A stretch of DNA of 64,000 nt, from NCBI RefSeq assembly GCF_910596095.1, contig NC_056540.1, positions 31,907,001 to 31,971,000 of the forward strand, in the 5' to 3' direction. Positions 34,560 to 45,947 of the stretch are shown piece after piece (position 1 is the stretch's first letter; the number at the start of each line of letters is the position of its first letter). A model generated the notes under the pieces. The model searched no databases. It was given only the letters and a program-made list of their open reading frames with translations, and was not told the DNA's origin. The position numbers and the translations under genes are program-made. The DNA is from Thunnus maccoyii (lineage: Eukaryota > Chordata > Actinopteri > Scombriformes > Scombridae).

Positions 34560-35985
34560 ACAGCAACTAAAAACTATAAAACACAAAATGCAGTCCTGTA
34601 GGCGCCAACATAAACAAAACAAACATTACAGATACCGACAAAAGACAAGCTGTATGTTGTAGAGTCACTAAGATTATACAGTTTATACATGCTATATGTA
34701 ACCATAATACAGACTACATCCAACAGTATCATCATGTATCCTGTATTTTCTGTAAAATTCACTTTAACAGACAAACAAACCAGCAGACAAACCGTCTAGT
34801 TGCTGTCGGCCAATTCTCACAGTCAACATAATTTACTTCATCTGCATCACTGCAGAGGGTTTAATATCTGGCAGAGATCCAGAGTTTTTGTGTGTGTGTG
34901 TGTTTGGTAAAAAACCAAAATATCTGCTGGAACAGGCGTCTCACAGAGGAGAGCTGAACCCTGCAGCATACTGGTGAGGCAAGGTCAAAGGTCAAACTCA
35001 AGAGGGCTTGAAGAGTGTTGAATATTTGGAGTCTTACTCCCCCCCTTTATTCCCCTCCTCTTTCCTTTCCTTCTCGTGTCCATGGATAGATCTCAAGTCT
35101 TTTATTTGAATTTTCCTCACTCGTCGACTGGAGGTTGTTCTGGTCCGCCATTTTGAAGGCCTTCTCAAAGCTCTTATTTCTGCACTGAGGAGCAAGGAGG
35201 GATCTCTGAGGATACACAAGAGCAGCCTTCACAAGTCTTTTACTGGCTAACGCACCCACATATTGGATATCAGTCACAGACACATTAAACTCAAGTCTAT
35301 CACTCCTAAATTTTGTGTTTTATTTGTTTGGTGATTCACCATCAACTTAAAAATCTGTTAATTGTCATTCGGAGCGACAAAAGAACCATAAACAACTTTC
35401 TTCATTTATTCTTTTCATGATCTGTCCTTGTTTCCTCGTTAACTTTTATTATGGATCAAATTAAAGTCAGGGAGAGTCTGTCAGTCAGCAAGAAACACAA
35501 TTTAAACACATCTATATTTTACATTATTTATCAATATGTCCATTTCCCTGAAACATTTAGCCTGATGATAATTTCCAGTGTTCAAAACACACCCTAATCA
35601 TATCCTGGGTTGTTAAACAATTAATTCACAATCAGAATATCAATAAGTACAAATGCAAATAATACAAACACAGTCTGCCCATAGAAATGGTTCCTGGCAG
35701 TAATAACTGTGCATTTTTATTAGTATAAGCACATAGCACACATGTGCAGACACTCCATCAAAAGTCTCTACAGCTGTTGAAGCCGTCTGACAGCTGATCC
35801 AGCTGTGATCAGCAGCCGCCATCATCAGTAATGGACGTTGCTTCACTTGACGCGTCAGAGGAGAGCACGTCTCATTTCTCTAAAAACATATTTCATCGTT
35901 TCCTCTCTCCTCGCATGTTTTTCTCACGTCTGTCTACGTATCCTCGGTGGGAGGGACTAAGATGGAAGGAAACATGGATGCAGTT
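34560..35985. other. single-copy DNA, no gene assigned
   Basis: A minus-strand frame at 35047-35283 (78 codons, Lys/Ser/Asn-rich, including SKRLVKAALVYPQRSL) looks slightly protein-like but has no recognised domain and no splice support. A short (GT)n lies at 34890-34904. Confidence 0.3.
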
Positions 35986-35989
35986 AATA

Positions 35990-36840
35990 GACTTGAGATG
36001 TACCCGTTTTCTCCTTTATTCCTTTGCTTTGCTCTTTTCTCTCTTCCCGAGCATCTCTGTTTCTCCTTTTCCCTTTCCTTTATTTTTCGTCTCCTTTTCT
36101 TTTGTCCTCTTTTTTCTTTTGTCCTCTCATCTCTGCACCCCCCCCCCCCCAACCCTTACTTTTCTCGCCACGTCTACTTTTCTTATTACCTTCCTTTTTT
36201 CTCCCTTTTCCTCATCCCCTTTCTTCCCGTCAGTAATCTTGTCTCCTCTCTTATTTCTACATCATTTTGTCTCCTTTTCTTATTTTCTTTGCATGCTTTT
36301 AAAAAAAAATCCTTTCTGCAAATCTAACATTCCTTTTCTTCCCTCCTCTTATTCTTTATTTCCCATCCTCTTCATCAACTGTCATCTATTTCCTCCCTGT
36401 TCATCTTTTTTGTTTCTTATTTTGATTTTTCTCTCTTTAGTCCCTTTCTCATCTCTTCTGTTATCCATAATTTTCTCTCCTCTGTTCTTTCTGCAAATTG
36501 TTCTCATCTTTTTCCTTATTTCTCCTTCTCTCGTCACACTTTTTCATTCTCCTTTCCTCTATTATCTTCTTCACCACTTGCACCTGCACCTGTTCACACT
36601 TAACCCTCCTTTTCTCTCACCTTTCCTCTTTGCTTTTCTATTCTTCTCTCTGCCTTGTTTCCTCTCTCTCTCTCTGCCTCCTTTCATATCCTTTTTATTA
36701 TCTCCTTGTTTCCTTTTTGTTTTCTGCTTTTCCTTTTTTCCCCTTTTCTTCCTCTCTTTTTGCCTCACCTCCTTTTTTTCTAGGCCCACTCATCTCCTTT
36801 CCGTCTTTATTTTGCCCTCCTTCTCCTCTTTCCATGGTTT
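35990..36840. repeat. long polypyrimidine tract
   Basis: About 850 bases composed almost wholly of C and T on the plus strand (TTCTCC, CTCTTT, TCCTTT runs), with a C-run at 36138-36150. The bias leaves reading frames open by default, giving overlapping frames on both strands up to 377 codons. These encode only Ser/Phe/Leu or Lys/Arg/Glu text and are not genes. Such homopurine-homopyrimidine DNA can form triplex structure. Confidence 0.85.
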
Positions 36841-36858
36841 AAGCAGGACTGAGGATTA

Positions 36859-36860
<2 letters not shown>

Positions 36861-36907
<47 letters not shown>
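36861..36907. repeat. (TG)n microsatellite
   Basis: TG run directly downstream of the polypyrimidine tract. Confidence 0.93.
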
Positions 36908-36908
<1 letters not shown>

Positions 36909-38149
36909 GTACAGCAGTTAGCTTGCACTCCATGTTCTATTATTATCATCACCTCAGTGTGTAGGCGTCCATTAGGCAAACTCATATGCAACAATATGCA
37001 GATTCCTCCATTTGCACGGATCATAAACTCCTGCAGGCCTTCTGCTACATCATCATTGCCACCATCATCATCACCAACATCATCTCCATCAGCAGCTGCC
37101 AGCGGCAGCGGGCGGTGAGCCGAACATCACAGGAAGTAAATTTGTGCCCCCATTCACTCAGCAAGGCTTTCATTAGTTTTCACCCGCGGTGCGAGAGTCA
37201 GTGAAGGCATCATGTGAACATTTGCATCTCTCTGACAGGAAGAAGCGTGATGTCGTCAGCTGCAGGACGCCGACGTCACACAGTTAATTAAAAAAAAAAT
37301 GATCTCATTATTTTAAGAAGCTCTTTCTGTTTTGTTAATTGAAATAAACGGATTCAACGATGCATTTTACCACTAAACCGTTTATTTGTCTCTGAAACAT
37401 TTTCCAGAACAGCATGAACCTGGAAATCTGTTCTGAAAAATATTTTATAAAATCAAAACAGCTGCAGACTTTTAAAATAAAGCAGAAACAAAAACAAACC
37501 CGCATTAAGGAAAGATAACATGACAAGCTCACCCTCCTGGCTTCAAGCGCTCCGGGGCCCGTTTCACCAAATTTGCAACATGCGAGCTGCAGCTTGCAAG
37601 ATGAGATCATTTCCTCTCAAGTTCATTTTAACTCATTAATCTAAACAAAAGAAACAACATGCTTGCGACACATGCATGGGCATGAGAGAGGACTGTAGGA
37701 CTCCCAAATTTATCTGATCCGATCTGCGTGTAACCAGTTCTCGCCAATCCCTTTCATGAAATAGCCCCTGCTCTGTTTCCGGGTCGCCATAGTAACTGGC
37801 TGCACCTGACAGATGGGAGTGGTCAAAGGTTACAAAAGGCCACACTTTCTCTTTTTCTGGGCAGCCTCATACTCATAAATGGTCTCCATAATGCTGCATT
37901 TTCTTTAGGTTTGCACTTTATACCACAGTACACACAAACCTCCACTCATCCAGACATGCTTTACACCACTGACTCCTTCCACATACCCACAACTTATCCT
38001 ATCTTTCCTTGTTAGTTACATAAACTTACTTTGCAATTGAACCGAAGTTGTTGTTGATTTATCCTCTGGGGAACATGAACGTCTGTACAAACCTGAATTC
38101 CAATCAGTGTTGCTAAATAAGACAAAAATCCCAAAACCTGTTACAGCAA
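36908..38149. other. single-copy DNA; trinucleotide patch; possible MITE end
   Basis: An imperfect (CAT)n/(ATC)n patch lies at 37047-37090. GGGGCCCGTTTCACCAA at 37554 resembles the start of a fish MITE but no partner end was found. No gene seen. Confidence 0.3.
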
Positions 38150-38153
38150 TTAA

Positions 38154-38712
38154 ACAACAGGTTCAGTTTTCCAAGTTTGTCTCAACAGGTGTCCATATGA
38201 ACAGTGAAAGAGGTTTTCCTCGCTGTAATCATTCCTCCTCTTCATACTAGATAATAAAAGATCCTTCAAATGCTCTTACAATGGAAGTGATGGAGGCCAA
38301 AATCCACAGTGTGTCCACACAGCTTATATGAGTCTTCAGCAGTCTGAGTTAGTCATATCAAGTGGATATCTGACACATTTACAGTCTTTTTAGCATCAAA
38401 TTCCCTCTTTGTGTTTCCCTGTTGAGCTGCAGGTGGAAGTATAGTAACAAAAAGAGGGACTTTGGCACTAAAAAGACTGTAATGTTGAAAGATATCTACT
38501 TGATTTGACTCATTTGGACGCTGAAGCTTCATATTAGCTTCAGATAAACTTTTAAATACATTTTTGCATAGTCTGTCCTCCATCACTTCCATTGTAAGGT
38601 CATTATGAAGGGATCTTCTAATGGTCAGTATGAACAGGAGGAATGGTTACAACAAGAAAAACAGGTTTTAATGTTCATTTCGGCTCCTGACTTGAAAAAC
38701 TGTGAACTCATT
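38154..38712. mobile_element. TTAA-target inverted-repeat MITE, copy B
   Basis: TTAA at 38150-38153 and 38713-38716 flank a 559-bp foldback element related throughout to copy A (GTGTCCATATGAACAGTGAA, TTCCTCCTCTTCATACT, GCCAAAATCCACAGTGTGTCC). The perfect TTAA duplication supports a piggyBac- or Kolobok-type enzyme. Non-coding. Confidence 0.8.
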
Positions 38713-38716
38713 TTAA

Positions 38717-39604
38717 CTCTAAGTTTTAACTCATAAGAACATAACAACTTGTGAAGTATTTTATCACGTAACTGATGAGAGAATAATTGGAATAGGAAAT
38801 AAATAATTTAGTTGTGATCAACTGAAATGACATTTGGTTTTTGGCTGTCATCAGCTATCAGTCAAAATTAAATTAAAAAGTCTCAAACATGACAGCATGC
38901 TTCGGAATATATTAGCTGTAATGTAACGAGTTCTCGTTAATGAACTCAAACATGCTCAAACGCAGCTTTGGTCCTTTAATTTCCGCCTTAATTTCTCGGG
39001 GAGTTCCTTGAGGAAGAACGTAGCAAATCTGTTCCTGATTCTGGCTTCAAATTAAATCCTTCCTATTTAACCCCAAACAAGCCTTTACTTGTTTTCAATA
39101 AACAAATGTAATTTAACATTTCAACAGGCTGTTGGATCTTTAACCAGGCAGTGATGTTGGCTTAAATGGTTGGATGAGTGTTCGAATGAACGTAGGCGCT
39201 GCTGGATGCTGCCTGTTGATTTCAAATGCCTTCTTGTTCTACTCGCGGCTGTGGGTGGACGACAGCACCGCTAATTAATGCAACCATCAACACCAAGTAC
39301 AACTGTGTGAAATGATTATCCAAATAGATTCTAAAAAGTGTAGAGACCGGTCCTTCTCAGGGGATAAAATCTATTTAAAATATTGAATCACTCCTCTGAT
39401 TTAGTAAATAATGTGTGTTCTCACATTATAAATCATGTGAGGACATGAAAAAACTTTCCTCTTCCACTCTCAAAAACATGTTTCTCTTCTTGTTCCTTCA
39501 GTTGGATGTTGTTCTGTTCTCTATGCAGGCTGATGTGGTGTCTACAAGCAAGATTTGGGACAATACGAGTGTGATGTAGGAGCTTGAAGCCTCCGGTGCA
39601 CATA
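38717..39604. other. single-copy DNA, no gene seen
   Basis: No supported feature; AT-rich with one GC-balanced patch at 39180-39300. Confidence 0.4.
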
Positions 39605-39608
39605 CAGT

Positions 39609-40282
39609 TGTTACATCCCAGTCGAGGGGAAACCTGGACATAACATGTTTAGAGCCCCCGCTCTTCCCAGGCCCAAGAACGGTCAGTCCGACAACCATCA
39701 AAGTTCACTGTAGCAGTTTATTTTGTAGATCTTCGGAGTTGAGCAATGCCCAAAACCCCCACCCTAAACTTCCCTATGGAAAAACAAAATAGAAACAAAA
39801 GACAAAGCATCACCTAACTCCTAATCAAGAAAAACAGGGAAAAAAAGGTTCTTACTCCTATAAATTAAACTGCTACCAAAGTTTGTGCAAATATTTACAA
39901 TGCACATAAGGGAGAAGAGCCTGCCTAGCAGACCTGGCTGACATTAAATCTGCAGCGCTTTACCACTCATATACATGACTAACACACACACACACACACA
40001 CACACACTACGACTAACAGGATGGGCCTCTGTTGTTGGACGTGGGAGAGAGAGAGAGAGAGAGAGGGCGGGAGCCGGCATCAGCTGGTGTTTAAATCATC
40101 CGTTCTGGCCAATCAGCTGTCCCGGCACCCGGGCCAATCAGGGAGCATCACCTGCACGCAATCAGACACGCGCACACTAGAGGGGTGAGGACGAGAGAGA
40201 GAGAGAGAGCGGTTATTGTAAAAATAGAAATACAGATGACCAGCAGGAGCAAAAAACACAATAATGAGCGAGGGTCATAACA
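39609..40282 (-). mobile_element. solo LTR of an LTR retrotransposon
   Basis: The 674-bp sequence has the short LTR inverted ends TGTTA...TAACA (TG...CA) and perfect 4-bp flanks CAGT at 39605-39608 and 40283-40286. On the minus strand it begins TGTTATGACCCTCGCTC and carries an AATAAA at 39717-39722 near its 3' part. It holds (CA)n and (GA)n blocks. No internal gag/pol region or second LTR is nearby, so it is a solo LTR left by recombination between two LTRs. A Gypsy-like origin is a guess. Confidence 0.75.
39981..40007. repeat. (CA)n microsatellite inside the LTR
   Basis: A CA run. Two (GA)n runs lie in the same LTR at 40046-40066 and 40195-40209. Confidence 0.9.
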
Positions 40283-40286
40283 CAGT

Positions 40287-41122
40287 GTGAACGGACTTTC
40301 AGTGAATGAAAGATATCTCATGTCCAGTAGTTAAAACTGTGAAATGAAAAATATTTGCATATTCATAGATTGCTTTGAGTAATTCATGTCTAATGTTTTT
40401 TTTTCCCTCAAAAGAATTTAAATTATCTCATTAAAATCCTTAAAATTAAATATCCTCCTTCTCCCCTACTGAAAAATCCAGACAGTATTTTGTCTTAGAG
40501 CACGTCTGGAGAGGATCTTTAGTAAGTAAGTAAAGTAAAAATCACGTTCATTTTCCCCAACGTTATGTGACTCACAGTTTGAGCTCTTTTACAGCTTCGA
40601 TCAACGTGAAACTCTCATCAGAATCATGAGAAGAAAAGACGAACTGTGTTAGAAAATATCTGTTTTTTTGGTAAAAAGTTGACGGTACAAGACGAGACAT
40701 TTCAGCAGGAAACAGTCGACAACTGAGCTTAAAATTCAGCCGCGTTCACCAACAACAGCAGGAGGAAGCTAAAAATTATGATGTTACAATCTACAGAGTC
40801 ACTTTTAAATGACTTTAAATTTAAATGAGTTTAGTTTAAAACTTAAGCGACGAAGCGTTTGGAATTCATTACGCTCTGTTTCGTGCCCATAGCAACAGCA
40901 GCCAAGGCTTATGGGTATTGCAGTATTCTTATATGTCTGCCACAATAACGTTAAAGTAATTGAAACTGGTGGTCATAATATAAAGTTTAAAGCTATAGGA
41001 TCTCTAACATTATCCAGGAGATTCCTGAGTCTCTATGATCAGTAACATTGAGGAGATTGAAATGAAGATACAGAATAACACTCTCTGATATAACAGAGTA
41101 GGCAGATATAGTACATTTTAGA
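40287..41122. other. single-copy DNA, no gene seen
   Basis: No supported feature. Confidence 0.4.
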
Positions 41123-41126
41123 TTAA

Positions 41127-41650
41127 AGGAGACACATTATGCACATTTTCCAGTCTGGGCTCTACTGGAATATCTCTGCATGATTAAAATCCTTATTTTA
41201 CTGATCCTTTTATGCAGCTCCTCAGTTCAGCCTCTGTATGAAACAGGCCGTTTTAGCTCCTGTCTCTTTAAGGCCCGCCCCCCAAGGAGCCCACTCTGTT
41301 CTGATTGGCCGGCTCTTGGAAGCTGTTCCAGAGTTTATGTAAACAAACTATATAGTGGCAGGATTTCACTTATTTTTTCTTTTTCTCCTTCTTTACTCCA
41401 AATGTCAACTTCCCAAATACACCCGTACATGTTCAAATGGACAGTATTAAATAATGCATGGAAAGACCTTAGCAACGACCTTAGCAACCAAGGCTACTGA
41501 ACGGTCAGTCATTTGTGGACATGCTCAGCTTGTCAGCAAGGGTAGAAAAAACGTTGCAAATGCAAGTTTTGTAACTTCTAAAACTTAACATCCAACATCC
41601 TAACAGGATATAAATGTCAGAAAGTCACAAAAAGCATAATATGTCCCCTT
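41127..41650. mobile_element. TTAA-target MITE ('GGGGACATATTATGC' family), copy 1
   Basis: TTAA at 41123-41126 and 41651-41654. The left end AGGAGACACATTATGC pairs with the reverse complement of the right end, AAGGGGACATATTATGC. The internal segment 41197-41285 (CTCAGTTCAGCCTCTGTATG, AAACAGGCCGTTTTAGC) is shared, inverted, with 62085-62160. No transposase is encoded; a 106-codon frame is fortuitous. Confidence 0.85.
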
Positions 41651-41654
41651 TTAA

Positions 41655-42465
41655 CCTTCTTATAGTGACAGCAGTGTTATGTGTGTTATGTGTTACAGCA
41701 TAGCACATACTCTACAGTATTGTATCAGAGACATGGACACCATTAGAAGCAATCATTCTTTCCCAGTGACGGTTGTTTTCTCTTCCCTCCAGCAGCAGCA
41801 GCAGCATCATCATCTGGCGAGCCCGTGGTGGTCTCTCTATCCCAACCTCCCCCCTCCTCAACCCTTCCCATTCTTCATCGATTTTCACGGAGCAGATTCC
41901 TCCCATGCCGAACAGTTCCCTCCTTGTACAACGAGAGCGCATCTCTGACAGCTGAGGCCAACTCATAGCCCGTGGCGATCGTCTGGAGTGGACGGACGCA
42001 CCGAGCAGACAATGACTCGCCTCAAAGCAGCGGCAGATGTCCAAGTGATTGCTGCAGACGCTGTCTTTCATTAGAGAGCCTACAGCCCAGCTCATAGCCG
42101 CTTCCACTGATTGGAAGAGAAATATATTTAAAAAAAAAAAAAAAGAAAAAAAAAAGAAAAGCACTCTTCTTGGAGTTCAAGTGGCCATTTGCACAATATG
42201 TGCTATTGTAGATGAGTGTATTTTTGTACCAAACAGGAGCTTTATTATTGAAGAAAAAAGCAAGAAGAGGCCTTTTATGTGGCCATCAGGGACCTTGAGA
42301 GTAAACTGCTGCTCAGAGCTGAACGAAGTGATTTGTATTTGTAACAGAAAGATATTCATCATATCAGCTTTTGGAATAACAACCCCTCAGATTGATAAAT
42401 TGAAATACAGCGTCACCCTTGTTCTTACATTATCTCTGCCAGCATGAAAAAAATTCTGTGATCAC
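41655..42465. other. possible conserved non-coding block
   Basis: From about 41930 to 42450 the sequence is complex and insertion-free apart from an A-rich run at 42131-42160. Motifs include TTCATTAGAGAGCC, GGCCATTTGCACAATATG and GGCCTTTTATGTGGCCATC. A plus-strand frame of 132 codons crosses it without a domain. It reads like a strongly constrained element; alignment is needed. Confidence 0.28.
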
Positions 42466-43620
42466 TATTGCGTAACCTTATTCATAATTACTTTAAAAAA
42501 AAAAAAAAAAAGCCTCTCAGGGTTTCATGTCAAAGTGTACATGTAAGCTAATGAAGAAATATCCATTACTAAAAGAGAAAACTCCCTTTTTATGTGTACT
42601 TTTTTTTGTTCTTCCTGTCTACCAGCAGTGATTAAAAGTGAACTGTTGACATCATGGTGGTCGACCGCTCACAGAAAAAGGAAAAATTTTCCCCAACAAT
42701 GTGTTTCATTGTTATTAAGCCAAGTGGGTGTCCAGGAAAATTCATGACCAATCAATCACTTGAACTTGTGATTAATGATCCGGAACACGACAACAACTGC
42801 CGCCCTTTAGCGTCTAGCATATGCTAGCAGTTATGCTAGTTGTCAAGCTAGGAATGTCAATTTACACGTTGGTATAGTGAATGTCCTGACGTTACTTTTC
42901 CACTATTTAACAATGGCAGATGAGGGTGTTTAACTCCTGAAATAGATGTAGAAAAAGTTCAACTAGCTTTCATTTAGGGTTCTAGAAAATCTGGCTTTTT
43001 TGCTAAATAAGAGTACTTAATTAATCCCAGTTGGAAATTGTACTGTTACAGCAGCTTACAGCAAAAAAAAAGACAAAGATAATGAGCAAAAAAACTATAC
43101 GATACTTTTAAACAACAGCTTAAAATAAGTGGTACTGTACATATATACATGTGTAATTACCTACATGTGCAAATAGTGAAAGGTGTAGGAGTCCAGGGTG
43201 TTTGTATCACATCTTAGAATAAATATTATTTACCAAATTAACAACTATGAGCTGACAATATAAGATCTGATAAGATTTGTGTTGTCGTTTTCAAGTGTAA
43301 CTTATTAACATAAAATATTTATTTATTTAATTAGGTGTACTTGATGAGGCACTGGAAAAAATACAGGGGTTGGGAGAACTGGTGTGACGCCTTACTCTCT
43401 CTGGACCCTTAGTGGATAGATGGTGTGCGTCTGATGAGAAGGTATAAGGTTCTAATTCAAACATGTCTTCTTCTTTTTGTTTGTTTTCTGGAGATTATTT
43501 GAACCGTCTGCATCCAGGATTGTGTGCCGGTCCAAAGCAAGGAGGATTAGAATCGCCGTGGTAAAGAAAGAGGTCATTAGGCCAAGTCCCAGATGAAAGC
43601 TTAAAGCTTATTGATGAGCT
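42466..43620. other. single-copy DNA, no gene seen
   Basis: A-run at 42493-42510 and T-run just before 43630. Nothing else recognised. Confidence 0.4.
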
Positions 43621-43639
43621 TTTTTTTTTTCATGTTTTG

Positions 43640-43990
43640 CCGGCGTGTTGCTGCTTCGCCTTAGGGAGACGGTTCTGGCAGAGATTTTTGGAGCGAGCGT
43701 TTCTACAGTGAGTCGGGTTTTGATCACATGGTTCAATTACTTTCACCTTGTACTGGGATCCGTTGAAATCTGGATGACGCGGGAGCAGATGAGACAAACA
43801 ATGCCTGTGAAATTCCAGCAGTTTAGCCCGAATCTGACGGTCACTGGTGACTGCACAGAGATCAGAGCCCAGAGGATCCACCAGTTACCCCCAGACTGGC
43901 AGCCCAGTAGACCAGTACAGCTGCTGCAGGGTGGAGAGTCACCAGAGTCCTCCAGATGCTGGAGGTCAGGTCACATATCTGTTAAAGTGA
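43640..43990 (+). pseudogene. ISL2EU-type transposase fragment
   Basis: The plus-strand frame reads LRETVLAEIFGASVSTVSRV, LITWFNYFHLVLGSVEIW, MTREQMRQTMPVKFQQFSPN and LTVTGDCTEIRAQR. The order is a helix-turn-helix (VSxSTVSRI...W), the 'P-REQ---MP--F' segment, then the first catalytic Asp in D-C-T-E. This is the DDE_Tnp_4 transposase of the ISL2EU (PIF/Harbinger-like) group. Similarity fades after about 43880, possibly with a frameshift (VKVSTAGLLFSL may be its remnant). The frame then runs into the minisatellite, so the second Asp and the Glu are absent. A YqaJ-type partner lies convergently at 45.1-45.8 kb. Confidence 0.7.
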
Positions 43991-44028
43991 GCACAGCTGG
44001 CCTGCTGTTCTCACTGCAGCCATTCAGT

Positions 44029-44884
44029 CAGATCAGACACCTCCTCCAGACACCTCCTCCTCATCATATCAGACACCTCCTCCTCATCACATCAGACACC
44101 TCCTCCAGACACCTCCTCATCACATCAGACACCTCCTCATCACATCAGACACCTCCTCCTCATCACATCAGACACCTCCTCCTCATCATATCAGACACCT
44201 CCTCATCACATCAGACACCTCCTCCAGACACCTCCTCATCACATCAGACACCTCCTCCTCATCACATCAGACACCTCCTCCAGACACCTCCTCATCACAT
44301 CAGACACCTCCTCATCACATCAGACACCTCCTCCAGACACCTCCTCCTCATCACATCAGACACCTCCTCCTCATCACATCAGACACCTCCTCCAGACACC
44401 TCCTCATCACATCAGACACCTCCTCATCACATCAGACACCTCCTCCAGACACCTCCTCTCCTCATCACATCAGACACCTCCTCCTCATCATATCAGACAC
44501 CTCCTCCAGACACCTCCTCCTCATCATATTAGACACCTCCTCATCACATCAGACACCTCCTCTCCTCGCCAGTCAGTCAAATCAGACACCTCCTCTCCTC
44601 ACCAGTCAGTCACATCAGACACCTCCTCCCCTCACCAATCACATCAGACACCTCCTCTCCTTGCCAGTCAGTCAAATCAGACACCTCCTCTCCTCACCAG
44701 TCAAATCAGACACCTCCTCTCCTCACCAGTCACATCAGACACCTCCTCTCCTCACCAGTCACATCAGACACCTCCTCTCCTCCTCAATTAGTGACATCAG
44801 ACACCTCCTCTCATCAATCAGTCACATCAGACACCTCCTCTCATCAGTCAGTCACATCAGACACCTCCTCTCCTCGCCAGTCAG
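44029..44884. repeat. minisatellite, CAGACACCTCCTC-based
   Basis: Two adjoining arrays. From 44029 to about 44560, units alternate between CATCAGACACCTCCTC and longer forms with CTCATCACAT or CAGACACCTC insertions. From about 44560 to 44884, longer units of roughly 30-38 bases include TCTCCTCACCAGTCAGTCA. All units share ATCAGACACCTCCTC. Several long frames (295 and 137 codons) pass through because the repeat lacks stops; they are not genes. Confidence 0.92.
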
Positions 44885-45070
44885 TAACAGCAGGTGGAGC
44901 CTCCCGAAGAAGTTAGTAGCCAGGAGCGTAACCAGGAGCCCCATGTTATATTACGTCACTGTTTTATTACCTTTAACTCTAACCCTCCAAGTACATTTAG
45001 CTAAAAATATTTCTGTACTTTTACATTTTTGGATTGTGAACAAAGAACTTATACTTGTAGTGGAGAACTT

Positions 45071-45800
45071 TTAGAACATTGTATTTATAGTTTTACTAAA
45101 ATAAAAGATCTTACCTCTTCCACCACTGTCATATCTATTTTCTCCCCAGCAAAACATGAATGTATGTGCCAAAGTAGTGGCCTTGATGAGCTCTTCATCT
45201 CTCCACATCCTCTCCGCTGTGAAACAACTCCCAGTATCTGTAACCAGATCACACCGAGCTACGCCACTGACCATCAGCTGACCCTGGACTCAGCCAGCGG
45301 TAGGTGTGTGTTTATTTTACCCTCACCAAACTCTGTGTGCGGTGCATCTCCGTTGTCTTTCACATCAGGGCACATGACCTCAACCGAGCCACAGGATGAG
45401 TCCTCGCTTGTGTCGACCATTTTGCAATCCGGACTGACGCATCAGGTCGGATGATGAGACCACATGGGAGAACATTAACATCGAAGGTCTCTGCATACTG
45501 TTGAATAACCTATGGCTCCGGTTTCAAACCTGTCTTGATGGTTTTGGTCTGCGAGGCACCTTTAATGACGCTTGCAGAGAGAGCGGATTCTGATCTCACG
45601 TCAGCCGCTTCATAGAACTTGCTTGCAGTGAGCTGAGGGCGACGCATGCTAATCAAGAGGGTGCTTTTTTGGATTGATCCTGTGTTCCCTCTCTCCTCAG
45701 TGATCCTTGACATTTCAGGTGACACCTCCAGACTGCATATGCAGGAGTTCAGCACAGCTACCAGGAACAAAACGGTAGGGTGGAAGTGTGTGCACTGTGG
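45071..45800 (-). pseudogene. YqaJ-type nuclease relic of an ISL2EU element
   Basis: The minus strand, in three shifted frames, reads MRRPQLTASKFYEAADVRSE then IKGASQTKTIKTGLKPEP (45650-45515), IQQYAETFDVNVLPCGLI (about 45505-45450), SSCGSVEVMCPDVKDN (about 45400-45350), and QLMVSGVARCDLVTDTGSC then TAERMWRDEELIKA (about 45290-45180). These follow the YqaJ exonuclease fold in order: R-x-T-A-S, the E-P stretch, the E-V-K-C-P motif and the C-D-L-V segment. The catalytic Lys of EVK is Met here. ISL2EU transposons encode a YqaJ protein beside the transposase (family knowledge), and the plus-strand transposase fragment lies 1.2 kb away. Stops and shifts show it is dead. Confidence 0.7.
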
Positions 45801-45885
45801 GACATCTCCTAACCGTACTGCTGTTTGGTGTGTTTAATGTGTGTTGTGTGTACGCTTCATGCTTCTATTCTTATGTTACTTATGT

Positions 45886-45947
45886 TCAGTGTAAAGCACA
45901 TTGAGCTTACTTGTAATTAAATGTGGTATATAAATAAAAATACTTAC
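45886..45947 (+). repeat. retroposon 3' tail
   Basis: GTGTAAAGCACATTGAGCTTAC...GTGGTATATAAATAAAAATACTTAC is a typical fish L2/SINE 3' tail. The body is absent. Confidence 0.65.

Noticed and set aside
35047-35283. Possible small gene on the minus strand (Lys/Ser/Asn-rich, 78 codons)
   Set aside because: Protein-like in feel but no family, no splice sites and no second copy; not enough to call.
35831-36964. 377-codon open frame, the longest in the window
   Set aside because: It lies in a C/T-only tract that lacks stop codons by composition and runs into (TG)n. The translation is Ser/Phe/Leu low complexity, and other frames on both strands are open too.
41712-42164. 150-codon minus-strand frame
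   Set aside because: Low-complexity Phe-rich start from an A-run and no domain; opposite strand equally open.
43645-44532. 295-codon open frame as a single gene
   Set aside because: Only its first 80 or so codons carry a transposase fragment; the rest is minisatellite translation (HHIRHLL repeats).
44029-44884. CRISPR-like repeat-spacer array
   Set aside because: Units are contiguous variants of one minisatellite without unique spacers, in a vertebrate genome.
44661-45074. 137-codon open frame
   Set aside because: Translation of the second minisatellite array followed by non-coding text.
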